64,000 bases of DNA, from contig NZ_CP108474.1 of NCBI RefSeq assembly GCF_036226445.1, forward strand, positions 3,968,001-4,032,000, written 5' to 3'. Each line of letters begins with the position of its first letter. Positions within the stretch are counted from its first letter, which is position 1. The position numbers and the translations under genes are program-made. The DNA is from Streptomyces sp. NBC_01255. Its GTDB lineage: Bacteria; Actinomycetota; Actinomycetes; Streptomycetales; Streptomycetaceae. Below the pieces are notes generated by a model. That model searched no databases. It had not been told where the DNA came from and saw only the letters and a program-made list of their open reading frames with translations. Below, in pieces: positions 36,266 through 46,007 of this stretch.

Positions 36266-36295
36266 CTTCTCGATGCTTCTCTCGCTCTTCTCGAT
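36266..36295. promoter_or_regulatory. Direct repeat CTTCTCGAT, 21 bp apart
   Basis: Identical 9-bp words at 36266-36274 and 36287-36295, on the same face of the helix, in the divergent MBL/araC gap. This is the usual layout of AraC-family half-sites. Confidence 0.6.
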
Positions 36296-36340
36296 ACGCA
36301 TACTGCTCATGGATGAGGGTCTGGGGCCTACGCTGGCTCC

Positions 36341-37279
36341 ATGGACCTGGTGAGCGACGCGATCTCGGCCGTACGCGTCGGGCGGCCCTCCTCCGACCGC
36401 GTGCGGGTCGGCGGCAGCTGGTGCGCCCGGCTGGACCCGTACGACGGCGCCGGCTTCCACGTCGTCCTGAAGGGCACCTGCTGGCTGCTGCCCGACGGCG
36501 GCGAGCCGGTCGCGCTCGGCGCCGGGGACGCGGTGCTGCTCCCGCACGGTACGGGGCACGTCATCGCCGACTCGCCCGCCGACGCGGCGACCGTGGCACG
36601 GGCGGTGCCGTTCGCCCGGTGGGCCGACCGGACGCTGCCGCAGCCTCCCCTGCCCGCGTTCCACGCGCGCGAGCGCGAGGTGGAGATGCTCTGCGGCAAG
36701 TACCGGCTCGACCACGGCCGCGCGCACCCGCTCCTCGCCGAGCTCCCCCCGCTCGTCCACCTGCCGAACCGCGTCGGCCACCACCCCGAGCTCCGCGCCG
36801 CCGTCGACCTCCTCGGCGGCGAGCTCGACGCCCGGCGGCCCGGCTCCTCCGTCGCGCTAGCCAGCCTGCTCGACCTGCTGCTCGTCTACATGATCCGGTC
36901 CTGGCTGGCCGAGACCGAGGAAGGTGCATGGCCGGCCGCCCTCGGCGACCCCGTGACCGCCGCCGCCCTGCGGGCCCTGCACTCCGACCCGGCCGCGCCC
37001 TGGACCAACGACCGGCTCGCGGCCGAGGCGGGCGTCTCCCGGCCCACCCTGGCCCGCCGCTTCACCGCGCTGGTCGGCCGGCCCCCGATGGCGTATCTGA
37101 CGTGGTGGCGGCTGACGCGCGCCGCCGCCCTGCTCCGGGACACCGCGGACCCGCTGGCCACGGTCGCCCGCCGCGTCGGCTACGCCAGCCCGTACGCCCT
37201 CTCGCACGCCTTCCGCCGGGAGTTCGGCACGACGCCGGGCCAGTACCGGAGGGGTGAGGACGTCACTACCTCCCGCTGA
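36341..37279 (+). CDS. AraC family regulator with cupin domain
   Basis: A 312-residue regulator. The N-terminal cupin (about 10-180) has GAGFHVVLKGTCWLLPDG and GAGDAVLLPHGTGHV. The C-terminal pair of HTHs (about 205-305) includes WTNDRLAAEAGVSRPTLARRF and DPLATVARRVGYASPYALSHAFRREFG. The ATG is 10 bp after TACGCT, so it may be leaderless. It is divergent from the MBL hydrolase, its likely target. Its last 14 bp overlap the end of the convergent beta-helix gene. Confidence 0.9.
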   Translation: MDLVSDAISAVRVGRPSSDRVRVGGSWCARLDPYDGAGFHVVLKGTCWLLPDGGEPVALGAGDAVLLPHGTGHVIADSPADAATVARAVPFARWADRTLPQPPLPAFHAREREVEMLCGKYRLDHGRAHPLLAELPPLVHLPNRVGHHPELRAAVDLLGGELDARRPGSSVALASLLDLLLVYMIRSWLAETEEGAWPAALGDPVTAAALRALHSDPAAPWTNDRLAAEAGVSRPTLARRFTALVGRPPMAYLTWWRLTRAAALLRDTADPLATVARRVGYASPYALSHAFRREFGTTPGQYRRGEDVTTSR

Positions 37280-38939
37280 GCGCCCGCTGGGCCTCGTACA
37301 GGTTCCGCGGGCGCACCGACTCCGGGCTCCCGTAGGCCTCCACGCGCGCGTGGAGCTCGCCCGCGAAGTCCGGGACGTCGATCTGGTCGAACTCCCGTAC
37401 CTCGCTGATGCCGACCGTGGCGCTGTACGGCGCGACGGTGTCGAGCTTCACGAGACCCGCGCGGCCGTTCGTCACCGTCACGTTCCAGTGGGCGAACCGG
37501 GCGCCGTAGAGCGGCCCGGCGGAGGCGTCGCCGCCGTGCCGGCCGTCGTTCTCGACGGTGATCTCGGTCCGTACGTTCGCGAAGGGCATGCCCCGGTGGG
37601 TGTCGAAGGTGCCCGTCTCCATGACCCCGCGCGACCAGACGTTGTGGCTGGACAGGCCCTCGACGTTGATGCCGTGGAGCTGCGTGCCCGCCGGGGCGGG
37701 GACGGTACGGGCGGCGATGCGGAAGTCCTCGACGAGGTTGTCGTGCGCGCCCTCCCGGCAGAAGTACGGGTGGTGGGAGCCGCGCCCCTCGACGCGCGTA
37801 CGGCGCAGGGTGCAGGCGGAGGCGGCGACGAGCCCGAAGCCGTTGTCGACGTGGCGGACGACCACGTCCTCCGCCCAGCAGTCGTACGCACACTGGAAAG
37901 TGACGCCGTTGAAGCCCTTGTCGAGGAGGTGCGGCGACTGGGGGACGTCCGGCGCCTCCAGGGTCAGGCCCACCACCCCCGAGCCGGTGAGCGGGGCCAC
38001 CCCGGAGACGAGTCGGGGGTCCCACTCGGGGCGGAGGTCGAGCGGCAGGGGCCGTTCGAGGGTGACGCGGCGGCCCGCGAGCCCGGTGATCCGTACGGGC
38101 CACTCGTAGGGGACGTAGGAGGTGAGCTTGGTCTTGTCGTCCCAGGTGTACGCCTCCGGGCCGGGCCCGCCGCCCGCCATGTGCTCCAGGAGCGTGTGGC
38201 CCGGGTCGTCGGCGAGCCGGAGCAGGACGAGCTGCCCGCGCCGGAGTGCCGACGGGTCCTCGACCGTGACCGAGCGGTCGCCCCGGCGGGCGGGGCGGAG
38301 GGTGGTGAGCGTGGTCCATTCGTCGCGCCGGTTGCCGGTCCAGCCCTCGAAGGGCCAGGCCCGGTCCCGTATCGCGGCGACGAGGGAGGCGTGCCGGGCG
38401 TGCGGGGAGAGCCAGACGAGGCCGCCGGCCCAGGACCAGGAGGACTTGTCGCCGCCGTAGCGGGAGCCGTACGGGCCGATCAGTTCGGTGAGGTGCCGGG
38501 TCGCGAGCAGGGTCGTCCGGCCGGAGCCCGCGCCGCGCAGGACGACTCCGTTGTGGCCGATCCGGAGGTAGTCGTCGATCCGGTACGTGCCGGGCGGCAG
38601 CAGCACCGTGCCGCCGCCCCGCTCCCCCGCCTCGGCCAGGGCGCGGTTGATCGCGGGGGCGGAGTCGGTGGCGCCTTCGGGATCGGCCCCGTAGGTGACG
38701 GCGTTCGCCACGACCGGAGGGCGGGGCGCGCGCCGGGCTCCGCCGTGGGCGCCGGCCTTGCCCACGTAGGGGATCTGCGGGTGGGTGGTGGGGGCGGCTT
38801 CGAACTCGCGCCAGAGCCCCACAGGGTTGTGGCCGGGGCCGGGGCGGGTGGGGGAAGTGAACCCCGTCGCCCCCAGGGATCCCACGGCTCCCGCGACCGC
38901 CACCGCACTGCCGACGAACTGCCTTCTGCTGAGTGCCAT
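37266..38939 (-). CDS. Tat-exported right-handed beta-helix protein (pectate lyase-like)
   Basis: A 557-residue protein. The twin-arginine signal is SRRQFVGSAVAVAGAVGSLGA. The first beta-helix rungs carry the pectate_lyase_3 pattern VTYGADPEGATDSAPAINRALAEAG and GGTVLLPPGTYRIDD. Later rungs read NGVTFQCAYDCWAEDVVVRHVDNGFGLVAAS. It probably binds or cuts a polysaccharide outside the cell; catalytic residues cannot be fixed from sequence alone. ATG 38939 is chosen to place the Tat motif near the start. It overlaps the convergent araC gene by 14 bp and sits between gpm and mshA, which are neighbours in mycobacteria. Confidence 0.85.
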   Translation of the reverse strand: MALSRRQFVGSAVAVAGAVGSLGATGFTSPTRPGPGHNPVGLWREFEAAPTTHPQIPYVGKAGAHGGARRAPRPPVVANAVTYGADPEGATDSAPAINRALAEAGERGGGTVLLPPGTYRIDDYLRIGHNGVVLRGAGSGRTTLLATRHLTELIGPYGSRYGGDKSSWSWAGGLVWLSPHARHASLVAAIRDRAWPFEGWTGNRRDEWTTLTTLRPARRGDRSVTVEDPSALRRGQLVLLRLADDPGHTLLEHMAGGGPGPEAYTWDDKTKLTSYVPYEWPVRITGLAGRRVTLERPLPLDLRPEWDPRLVSGVAPLTGSGVVGLTLEAPDVPQSPHLLDKGFNGVTFQCAYDCWAEDVVVRHVDNGFGLVAASACTLRRTRVEGRGSHHPYFCREGAHDNLVEDFRIAARTVPAPAGTQLHGINVEGLSSHNVWSRGVMETGTFDTHRGMPFANVRTEITVENDGRHGGDASAGPLYGARFAHWNVTVTNGRAGLVKLDTVAPYSATVGISEVREFDQIDVPDFAGELHARVEAYGSPESVRPRNLYEAQRALSGR

Positions 38940-39024
38940 GCCCCTGAACCTTTCACGTATATGAACGGTGTTCAGATCTGCGCCGGGCGTGAGCATGGCA
39001 GGAGAAGGCCCCTGCCGGAAGGGG

Positions 39025-39618
39025 TCAGCGGGAGGGTTTCTGGGTCAGGTTCTTGAACGCGTCGAGGTTGCGGGTCGACTCGCCGCGCGAGACCCGCCAC
39101 TCGTACTCGCGCCGGATCGCCGACGCGAACCCCAGCTCCAGGAGCGTGTTGAAGTCGCCGTCCGCCGCTTCGAGGACCGAGCCGAGCAGCCGGTCCAGCT
39201 CCTCGGGCGTGACGGCGGCGAGCGGGAGCTTCCCGGCGAGGTAGATGTCGCCGAGGCCGTCGACCGCGTAACTCACCCCGTACAGCTTGAGGTTGCGTTC
39301 GAGCAGCCAGCGGTGGACGCCCGGCTCGTTCTCGTCGGGGTGCCGGATGACGAAGGCGTTGAGGGAGAGCGAGTGGCGGCCGGCGCGCAGCGAGAGCGTC
39401 GTGAAGAGCTTGCGCGTGCCCGGGAGTTTGACGACGTACGAGCCGGGCTCGGGGGACTCCCACTCCACTTCCGCGTCCTGGAGGGTGGACTCGATGATCC
39501 GCCGTACGTCCGCGGCGACGTCGCCCTTGGTCGCGCCGTTCCTGGTCACGTCCGCGGCCACGTCGCCCTTGCTCACGCCGTCCCTGGTCACGCCGCCCCC
39601 GGTCACGTCCTCAGCCAT
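39025..39618 (-). CDS. YbjN-domain protein
   Basis: A 197-residue protein. The first 40 residues contain two imperfect copies of a KGDVAADV repeat and are probably disordered. The YbjN fold follows at about 45-165 ([35 protein letters not shown], then [24 protein letters not shown]). YbjN proteins resemble type III secretion chaperones in fold and affect stress and motility in enteric bacteria. The gene overlaps the end of mshA by 8 bp, an association conserved in actinobacteria; the link to mycothiol is unproven. Confidence 0.88.
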   Translation of the reverse strand: MAEDVTGGGVTRDGVSKGDVAADVTRNGATKGDVAADVRRIIESTLQDAEVEWESPEPGSYVVKLPGTRKLFTTLSLRAGRHSLSLNAFVIRHPDENEPGVHRWLLERNLKLYGVSYAVDGLGDIYLAGKLPLAAVTPEELDRLLGSVLEAADGDFNTLLELGFASAIRREYEWRVSRGESTRNLDAFKNLTQKPSR

Positions 39619-40978
39619 GGTGGGAGCGTACGCGACGGCGGTTCTCGCGGACCCGATGGTCGTGCATGGCGGCCGTGTACACATCGGCCGTCCCCGACGC
39701 CGCCGTGTCCCAGCCGAACGACCCGGCGTGCAGGGCCGCCGCCGCGCCCATCCGGTCCGACAGGCCCGGGTCGGCGACGAACCGGCCGAGCGCGCGGGCG
39801 TAGTCCGCCGGGTCGTGCCCCTGGACGAGGAAGCCGGTCACGTCGTCCCGCACGGCGACGGGCAGACCGCCCACCGCCGCCGCGACGACCGGGGTGCCGG
39901 CCGCCTGCGCCTCGATGGCGACCAGGCCGAAGGACTCGCTGTACGAGGGCATGACGAGGACGCTGGCCGCGCGGAACCAGTCCGCGAGCCGGTCCTGCCC
40001 CACCGGCGGGTGGAAGCGCACGACGTCCGCGATCCCGAGCCGGGCGGCGAGCTTCTGGAGGCCCTCCGGCTTGGCCAGGCCGCTACCGCTCGGACCGCCG
40101 ACGACCGGGACGACCATGCGCGAGCGCAGCGACGGGTCCTGGTCCAGGAGCCGGGCGGCGGCGTGCAGCAGGATGTCCGGGGCCTTGAGGGGCTGTATGC
40201 GGCCGGCGAAGACCGGGATGAAGGCGTCCTGCGGGAGCCCGAGGCGGGCGCGGGCGGCGGCGCGGCCGTCGGCGGGGCGGAAGTGGTCGAGGTTCACGCC
40301 CGGGTGGACGACCGCGATCTTGCCGGGGTCGGCCTCGTAGAAGCGGGCGAGCTCGTCGGCCTCCTCGGCCGTGTTGGCGATGAGCCGGTCGGCGGCCGAG
40401 ACGATCTGCATCTCGCCGATGACCCGGGCCGCGGGCTCGGGGGTGTCGCCCTCGGCGAGCGCCGCGTTCTTGACCTTCGCCATGGTGTGCATCGCGTGGA
40501 CGAGCGGGACGCCCCAGCGCTCGGCGGCGAGCCAGCCGACGTGGCCGGAGAGCCAGTAGTGGGAGTGGACGAGGTCGTAGTGGCCGGGACGGTGACCCGC
40601 CCACGCCTGCATCACGCCGTGCGTGAAGGCGCAGAGCTGGGCCGGCAGCTCCTCCTTGGCCAGACCCTCGTACGGGCCGGCGTCGACGTGCCGGACGAGG
40701 ACGCCGGGGGTGAGCTCGACGACCGGCGGGAGGCCGCCGGTGGTGGCCCGGGTGAAGATCTCCACCTCGATGTCGATGGCGGCGAGGCGCTTCGCCAGCT
40801 CGACGATGTAGACGTTCATGCCGCCCGCGTCGCCCGTGCCCGGCTGGTGCAGCGGGGAGGTGTGGACGCTGAGCATGGCGACCCGGCGCGGGGTGCGGTT
40901 CCGGCCGGGGAGCCGGAGCCGGGTCGGCGCCTGGTGCCGGTGCCGGGCACCGGCGAACCGGGACACGTACTGGCTCAC
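39611..40978 (-). CDS. mshA: D-inositol-3-phosphate glycosyltransferase (mycothiol)
   Basis: A 455-residue GT4-family retaining glycosyltransferase. The N-terminal domain begins [27 protein letters not shown] (donor loop GGMN). The C-terminal domain has [15 protein letters not shown] and the E-x7-E-type [20 protein letters not shown]. It transfers GlcNAc from UDP-GlcNAc to inositol-3-phosphate, the first step of mycothiol synthesis. The GTG start at 40978 gives the standard MSQYVSR N-terminus. ybjN follows with an 8-bp overlap. Confidence 0.95.
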   Translation of the reverse strand: MSQYVSRFAGARHRHQAPTRLRLPGRNRTPRRVAMLSVHTSPLHQPGTGDAGGMNVYIVELAKRLAAIDIEVEIFTRATTGGLPPVVELTPGVLVRHVDAGPYEGLAKEELPAQLCAFTHGVMQAWAGHRPGHYDLVHSHYWLSGHVGWLAAERWGVPLVHAMHTMAKVKNAALAEGDTPEPAARVIGEMQIVSAADRLIANTAEEADELARFYEADPGKIAVVHPGVNLDHFRPADGRAAARARLGLPQDAFIPVFAGRIQPLKAPDILLHAAARLLDQDPSLRSRMVVPVVGGPSGSGLAKPEGLQKLAARLGIADVVRFHPPVGQDRLADWFRAASVLVMPSYSESFGLVAIEAQAAGTPVVAAAVGGLPVAVRDDVTGFLVQGHDPADYARALGRFVADPGLSDRMGAAAALHAGSFGWDTAASGTADVYTAAMHDHRVRENRRRVRSHHG

Positions 40979-41218
40979 GTCGGCGGTCCTTCCGCTCGGG
41001 GACTGCGTCGGGCATGACAGCTGAAGGGCGGGTGACGCCCTTCAGCCCCGACAACAGCGGAATGCTCCCTTTCATTTCCGGCGCCCCGGGCGCTTTGCCA
41101 ATTCATTACCGGTCGAGAACGGCCGAGGGGTAGCCCGAGGAGCGGCCGAGAGGTAGCCGGGGAACGGTCACACCTGGTCACGCCCGGTCCGCCGCACTCC
41201 ACCCCTTACGCTCGTGTC

Positions 41219-42013
41219 ATGGCCCCGCGCACCACCCGCCCCGTCGGCACACCGACCCGCGGGACCACCAACCCCAACCGTCTGCGCCGCATGGACCGCT
41301 GGATCGCCGCCGTCCACGGCCCCGCCCTGCGCCGCTCCCCCGAGCCGCCGCTCGCCGTCGACCTCGGATACGGGGCCGCCCCCTGGACCGCCGTCGAGCT
41401 CCTCGCCCGGCTGCGCACCGCCGAGCCCCGCACCCGGCTGTACGGCATCGAGATCGAGCCCGCCCGCGTCGAGGCCGCGAAGCCGTACGAGCACGAGGGC
41501 CTCTCCTTCCTGCACGGCGGCTTCGAGGTGCCGGTGCCCGGCACGGTCGCCCTGATCCGGGCGGCGAACGTGCTGCGCCAGTACGACGAGGAGCAGGTCG
41601 CGGCGGTATGGGCCCGGCTGTGCGGGCGGCTCGCGCCCGGGGGGCTGCTCGTCGAGGGCACCTGCGACGAGATCGGGCGGCGGCACGTGTGGGTGGCCCT
41701 CGACCGGAGCGGTCCGCGCACGGTGACCTTCGCGACCCGGCTCGGCTCGCTGGAGCGGCCCTCGGACCTGGCGGAGCGGCTCCCGAAGGCGCTCATCCAC
41801 CGCAACGTACCGGGCGAGCCGGTGCACGCCTTCCTGCGGGACTTCGACCGGGCGTGGGCGGCGGCCGCCCCGTACGCCTCGCTGGGCGCGCGGCAGCGCT
41901 GGATCCGCTCCGTACGCGAACTGGCGGCGGACTGGCCGCTGACGGACGGTCCGCGGCGGTGGCGGCAGGGCGAGGTGACGGTGCGGTGGGAGGCGCTGGC
42001 GCCACGGCGCTGA
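41219..42013 (+). CDS. Class I SAM-dependent methyltransferase
   Basis: A 264-residue protein. Motif I is VDLGYGAAPWTAVELL at about 47-62, an acidic end of strand 2 is YGIEIEP, and motif III-like GGLLVEGTCDEIGRR follows. The first motif has GYGAAPW in place of ExGxGxG, which is characteristic of a small actinobacterial subfamily. The acceptor is unknown. The ATG lies about 8 bp after TTACGCT with no ribosome site. It is divergent from mshA across 240 bp. Confidence 0.83.
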   Translation: MAPRTTRPVGTPTRGTTNPNRLRRMDRWIAAVHGPALRRSPEPPLAVDLGYGAAPWTAVELLARLRTAEPRTRLYGIEIEPARVEAAKPYEHEGLSFLHGGFEVPVPGTVALIRAANVLRQYDEEQVAAVWARLCGRLAPGGLLVEGTCDEIGRRHVWVALDRSGPRTVTFATRLGSLERPSDLAERLPKALIHRNVPGEPVHAFLRDFDRAWAAAAPYASLGARQRWIRSVRELAADWPLTDGPRRWRQGEVTVRWEALAPRR

Positions 42014-42242
42014 CGCCGCCGGCACTCACCCCTCTCCGGGACTCTTTACCCAACTCCCGCTGAATTTCGCGTACGTCGGGAACGCCACCCGCGCATCTCT
42101 CGTCCCCTTGAGGGGAACCGGCCCGACAGGCCCAGGTTTCCCCTGTTGTTTTCCGGTTTCGCATGGCACTATCGCCAAGGTCGCCGCTAAGTTACTGACG
42201 GTAAATCAGATAGAGACGCGGGCCGTTTACGAGGGGGAGCTT

Positions 42243-43292
42243 GTGAACCGACGTCGCCACACCACCGCCGCGATCACCGTGATCTGCGCCCTGGCGGTGC
42301 TGGCCTCACCGGCCCTGACCCTCCAGGCCGCCGCCGCGCCGCTGCCCCCTCCCCCGCCGAAGAAGAACCTGGAGGAAGTACGCAAGGAGATAGACGGCCT
42401 GTACCGGCAGGCCGCCGTCGCCACCGACGCGTACAACCTCGCCGAGGAGAAGACCAAGGAGCAGTCCGCCGAGATCGTCCGGCTCGCCCGGATGATCGTC
42501 GAGGGCCGCGAGAAGGTCGAGGACCTCAAGGCGAAGGCGGGTGCCGCCGCCCGCGCCCAGTACCGCAACGGCGGGCTCCCGGAAGGCGCGCAGCTCGTCC
42601 TCACCGACGACCCGCAGCTCTTCCTCGACACCGCGGGACGGCTCAAGGCCGGGGCGAAGGCCACCACGGACCTCCTCGGCGAGATGACCCGCACCCAGGC
42701 CGAGTTGGGCCTCTACGCCAAGGACGCCGGCGCCAACTGGACCAAGCTGGAGGCCCACCGGGTCAAGCAGGCCCAGGCGAAGAAGGAGATCAACGACAAG
42801 ATCGCCGCGGCCAAGAAGCTGGAGTCCGCACTCGCCGCCGAGGAGCGCGAGCGACTGCGCCGTCTCGAGGAGCAGGCGCAGTACCGGGCCCAGACGACGT
42901 GGCTCGACACCGGCATCCTCGGCGACCTCAAGACCGGGGCGACCGCGCAGGGCAAGACGGCGGTGCAGTTCGCGACGGCGCAGATCGGCAAGCCGTACGT
43001 GTGGGGGGCGGAGGGACCGGACTCCTTCGACTGCTCCGGCCTGACCCAGCTGGCCTGGGCCAAGGCGGGGCTGCCGATCCCGCGCACCTCGCAGGAACAG
43101 TGGCGGCTGCTGCCGCGCGTGGACATCAAGGACATGCGCCCGGGCGACCTGATCGTCTACTTCAAGGATGCGAGCCACATCGGGATGTACATCGGCAAGG
43201 GCGCGATCGTGCACGCGCCGCGCCCGGGCCGGAACGTGACCCTCGCGGGGGCGGGCTCGATGGAGATCCTGGGAGTCGTCCGCCCGGGGTAG
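42243..43292 (+). CDS. NlpC/P60 peptidoglycan endopeptidase
   Basis: A 349-residue secreted wall hydrolase. A signal peptide (about 1-35, ending LQAAAA) is followed by a long coiled coil (about 40-215) like those of RipA/CwlO-type enzymes. The NlpC/P60 domain (about 235-349) has the catalytic Cys in DSFDCSGLTQLAW and the His in ASHIGMYIGKG. It cuts stem peptides in peptidoglycan. GTG 42243 has GAGGGGGAG upstream. The 229-bp leader shows no riboswitch fold that I can recognise. Confidence 0.91.
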   Translation: MNRRRHTTAAITVICALAVLASPALTLQAAAAPLPPPPPKKNLEEVRKEIDGLYRQAAVATDAYNLAEEKTKEQSAEIVRLARMIVEGREKVEDLKAKAGAAARAQYRNGGLPEGAQLVLTDDPQLFLDTAGRLKAGAKATTDLLGEMTRTQAELGLYAKDAGANWTKLEAHRVKQAQAKKEINDKIAAAKKLESALAAEERERLRRLEEQAQYRAQTTWLDTGILGDLKTGATAQGKTAVQFATAQIGKPYVWGAEGPDSFDCSGLTQLAWAKAGLPIPRTSQEQWRLLPRVDIKDMRPGDLIVYFKDASHIGMYIGKGAIVHAPRPGRNVTLAGAGSMEILGVVRPG

Positions 43293-43600
43293 CCCTGTGC
43301 CGTTCCGGCGGCATTTCGGCGGGATTCCGCCCCCCTGTGACCGGATTCATCCGCCCGACCTGACGGACCTCCCGCACCCGGCGTGACCTTTCTCATTGCC
43401 GTCGGGCCTCCCACGGGGCCCGCGCGGCCCTTCCCGCGACAACTACCTCCCCTTCCGCGGCATATGCCAAGCCAGGGGAGGCGACTCCCCCGCTGATCAC
43501 CATTCCGTTGCGCACCGACCTACCGCTAGGGTCCGGGACGGGCGGGGCGCCACCCGGCGCCCTGCGCACCCTCGGGGGGAGGGAAGGAAGCTCCGGACCG

Positions 43601-44908
43601 ATGCCCGTATCCGTACCGCGTCAGAGAATCGTCTCTGCTTCCGCGGGACCCGGCGACGCCACCGCTATGGACGCCACCGCTATGACTGGCACAGGCACAG
43701 GAACCGACCGCGATCGCACCGATCTCACTCTCCTGGTCGTCGAGGACGACCCGGCGGGTGCCCTCGCCGTGCCCGAACTGCTCGACGCGGCGGACGCCGC
43801 CGGGACGCGCGTACGCATCCGTACCGCCCGCAACCTCACCGAGGCCGAGCGGCTCCTCACCGACGACGTCCACTGCGTCCTCGTCGACCTCTCCCTGCCC
43901 GGCCCCCGCGCCGCCGCCGGGGACGACCCGCTCGCCCCGCTCCGCCACATCCTGCGCCTCGCCCCGCGCCACGCCGTCCTCGCCCTCGCGGCCTCGGCCG
44001 ACGCGGAGCTGGCGGCCGAGGCGGTACGGGTCGGGGCCCAGGACCACCTGTTCCGCGAGGAACTCGACGGACGGCTGCTCAGCCGGGCCATCCGGTACGC
44101 GGTCGAGCGCAAGCGCGCCGACGCCGTCCAGGTGAAGCTGGCCGAGTCCCGGCTGCGTGCCCAGGAGAACGCCCGCCTGGAGCGCGGACTGCTCCCGACG
44201 CCGCTCCTGGAGGGCTCGGACCTGCGGTTCGCGGCCCACTACCGGCCCGGCCGCTCCCGCGCGCTGCTCGGCGGCGACTTCTACGACACCGTCCGCACGC
44301 CCGACGGCACCGTCCACGCCATGATCGGCGACGTCTGCGGGCACGGCCCCGACGAGGCGGCCCTCGGGGTCGAGCTGCGGATCGCCTGGCGGGCGCTGAC
44401 CTTCGCGGGGCTGTGCGGGGACGAGCTGCTCTCGACGATGCAGCAGGTCCTGGAGCACGAGCGGGAGAGCGACGAGATCTTCGCGACGCTCTGCACCGTC
44501 GACATCGCGCCCGACGGACGCCGGGCAGGCCTCTGCCTCGCCGGGCACCCGTCACCGCTGATCGCCCGGCAGGGACGGGCGGCGCGGCTGCTCCCGTACG
44601 AGGACGGCGGCCCGGCCCTGGGGCTGCTGCCGCGCGCCCGCTGGCCGCGCCGCCAGGTGGAGCTGGGCGGGGCGTGGAGCCTGCTCATGTACACGGACGG
44701 ACTGATCGAGGGCCGCTCGGCCGGCCCCGGCTCGCCGCGGCTCGGCCAGGACGGGATGGTCGAGATGATCAACCGGCAGCTGACCGAGGGCCTGCGGGGC
44801 GAAGAGCTCCTGGAGGCGGCCGTGACGGAGGTGCGGTCGCTCAACGGCGGCGAGCTGACGGACGACGTCGCTGTCCTGGCCCTGGAACGGGACAGGGCCC
44901 GGGGGTAA
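43601..44908 (+). CDS. Receiver-PP2C phosphatase (RsbU/SpoIIE type)
   Basis: A 435-residue protein. The N-terminal receiver (about 40-165) has the acidic pair VVEDD and acceptor Asp in CVLVDLSLPG. A short helical linker follows, then the PP2C/SpoIIE phosphatase (about 200-430) with LLGGDFYDT, MIGDVCGHGPDEAALG and ELTDDVAVLAL as metal motifs. Such proteins dephosphorylate anti-anti-sigma factors in partner-switching pathways. The ATG follows GGAAGGAAG. No anti-sigma partner is adjacent. A terminator overlaps its stop codon. Confidence 0.9.
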   Translation: MPVSVPRQRIVSASAGPGDATAMDATAMTGTGTGTDRDRTDLTLLVVEDDPAGALAVPELLDAADAAGTRVRIRTARNLTEAERLLTDDVHCVLVDLSLPGPRAAAGDDPLAPLRHILRLAPRHAVLALAASADAELAAEAVRVGAQDHLFREELDGRLLSRAIRYAVERKRADAVQVKLAESRLRAQENARLERGLLPTPLLEGSDLRFAAHYRPGRSRALLGGDFYDTVRTPDGTVHAMIGDVCGHGPDEAALGVELRIAWRALTFAGLCGDELLSTMQQVLEHERESDEIFATLCTVDIAPDGRRAGLCLAGHPSPLIARQGRAARLLPYEDGGPALGLLPRARWPRRQVELGGAWSLLMYTDGLIEGRSAGPGSPRLGQDGMVEMINRQLTEGLRGEELLEAAVTEVRSLNGGELTDDVAVLALERDRARG

Positions 44909-44921
44909 GCCCCAGGCCCTG
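44893..44921. terminator. Terminator over the phosphatase stop codon
   Basis: CAGGGCC(c)GGGG and CCCC(a)GGCCCTG pair around GTAAG, between convergent genes. Confidence 0.75.
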
Positions 44922-44946
44922 CCGTGCACGTGTTTCCTACGCTCCG

Positions 44947-45300
44947 CTACCGGCCGCCGTTGTAGGGGCCGTACGGTCCGTCGCTGCTGGAGCCGCCGCC
45001 ACGGCGGCCCCCGCCTCCGCCGGAGACCTGCGCGAGCGCGGGGCGCACGTCCACCATGAAGACGATGGCGGCGATGACCCCGGCGATCTGCAGGAACAGC
45101 ATCGGCACCAGCAGATTCAGGGCGAGGTTGATGCCCAGGATGATCAGCCAGAACTTCTTCGTCTGCTTCTCGGCGGCGCGGTAGGCATCCTCGCGCGCCA
45201 TGGCGGCGAAGACGAGCGCGGCCACGGCGAAGCCGGTGAAGATCAGGAAGATCACCAGGTTGAGAAGGGAGTCGAATCCCGCGCGCAACATGCTGAGCAC
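44947..45300 (-). CDS. DUF2516 membrane protein
   Basis: A 117-residue protein with two or three transmembrane helices (about 12-34 LLNLVIFLIFTGFAVAALVFAA, and 50-85 FWLIILGINLALNLLVPMLFLQIAGVIAAIVFMV) and a Gly/Ser/Tyr-rich C-terminal tail. Function unknown. The order XRE regulator, HbhA-like, DUF2516 is the same as in mycobacteria, which argues for a shared role. The start may be GTG 45300 or the ATG three codons later. Confidence 0.85.
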   Translation of the reverse strand: MLSMLRAGFDSLLNLVIFLIFTGFAVAALVFAAMAREDAYRAAEKQTKKFWLIILGINLALNLLVPMLFLQIAGVIAAIVFMVDVRPALAQVSGGGGGRRGGGSSSDGPYGPYNGGR

Positions 45301-45403
45301 CGCCTAGTGGTGATGTGGAGAAAGCGCCTCGCGGTCAAGGTACCCGTTACAACGCGTCGGGTACCCGTATTGGTGCCCGCCCTTCCCCTGCTCCCTTACT
45401 TCT

Positions 45404-45976
45404 TCACTCCTTCTCGGCGGCGACCGTCGCCTTCTTGGCGGGGGCCTTGCGAGCGGTGGTCTTCCTGGCAGACGCCTTCTCGGCGTCGGCCTCGGCGTCG
45501 GCCTCGGCGACCGGCTCGTCCGCGACAGGCGTCTCGTCCGCCACCGGCTCGACGACGACGGCGATCTCCGTGATCTCCTCGGCGGCCTCGCCGCGCCAGG
45601 TCTTGACGGCCTCCTCGCCGTGGGCGGCGACCTCCTCGTACTTCTCGCGCGCCTTGACCGCGTACTCGGCGGCCACGCCCACGCCGCGGAGGGCGAGGTC
45701 CTGGGCGGTCTCGCCGAGCTTCTTGAGGTCCGTGTCGAGACCGCCGACGACCTCGGCGAACTTCGACTGCACGGTGACCTGGGCCTCCTTGGCCTGCGCG
45801 GTCACCTTCTCCTGCACGGCCTTCGGGTCGGTCTTCCGCACGGCCTCGATACGGGCAGGCGCCTCGGCGGCGATCTGCTCGATCAGGCCGGGGACCTTCT
45901 TGGCCTGCCGCACGGCGAGGTCGGCGGTGCCGGCGGCGAAGTAGAGAGGGGTACGCAGTTCGTCGATGATGGCCAT
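45404..45976 (-). CDS. HbhA-like helical protein with basic C-terminus
   Basis: A 190-residue protein. It starts MAIIDELRTPLYFAAGTADLAV, the conserved N-terminus of heparin-binding hemagglutinin homologues. A long helical/coiled-coil segment follows (about 25-140), then an acidic stretch, then a Lys/Ala-rich tail (ARKTTARKAPAKKA) like the heparin-binding end of mycobacterial HbhA. In a soil organism it more likely binds polyanions or membranes than host cells. It lies between the XRE and DUF2516 genes. Confidence 0.85.
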   Translation of the reverse strand: MAIIDELRTPLYFAAGTADLAVRQAKKVPGLIEQIAAEAPARIEAVRKTDPKAVQEKVTAQAKEAQVTVQSKFAEVVGGLDTDLKKLGETAQDLALRGVGVAAEYAVKAREKYEEVAAHGEEAVKTWRGEAAEEITEIAVVVEPVADETPVADEPVAEADAEADAEKASARKTTARKAPAKKATVAAEKE

Positions 45977-46007
45977 GCTGGTGGTCCTCCCGGGTGTGAC
46001 GTAGGTA

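Noticed and set aside
42014..42242. Possible c-di-AMP (ydaO) riboswitch before the NlpC/P60 gene
   Set aside because: The gene type often has one in Streptomyces, but I could not find the conserved core elements in the leader.
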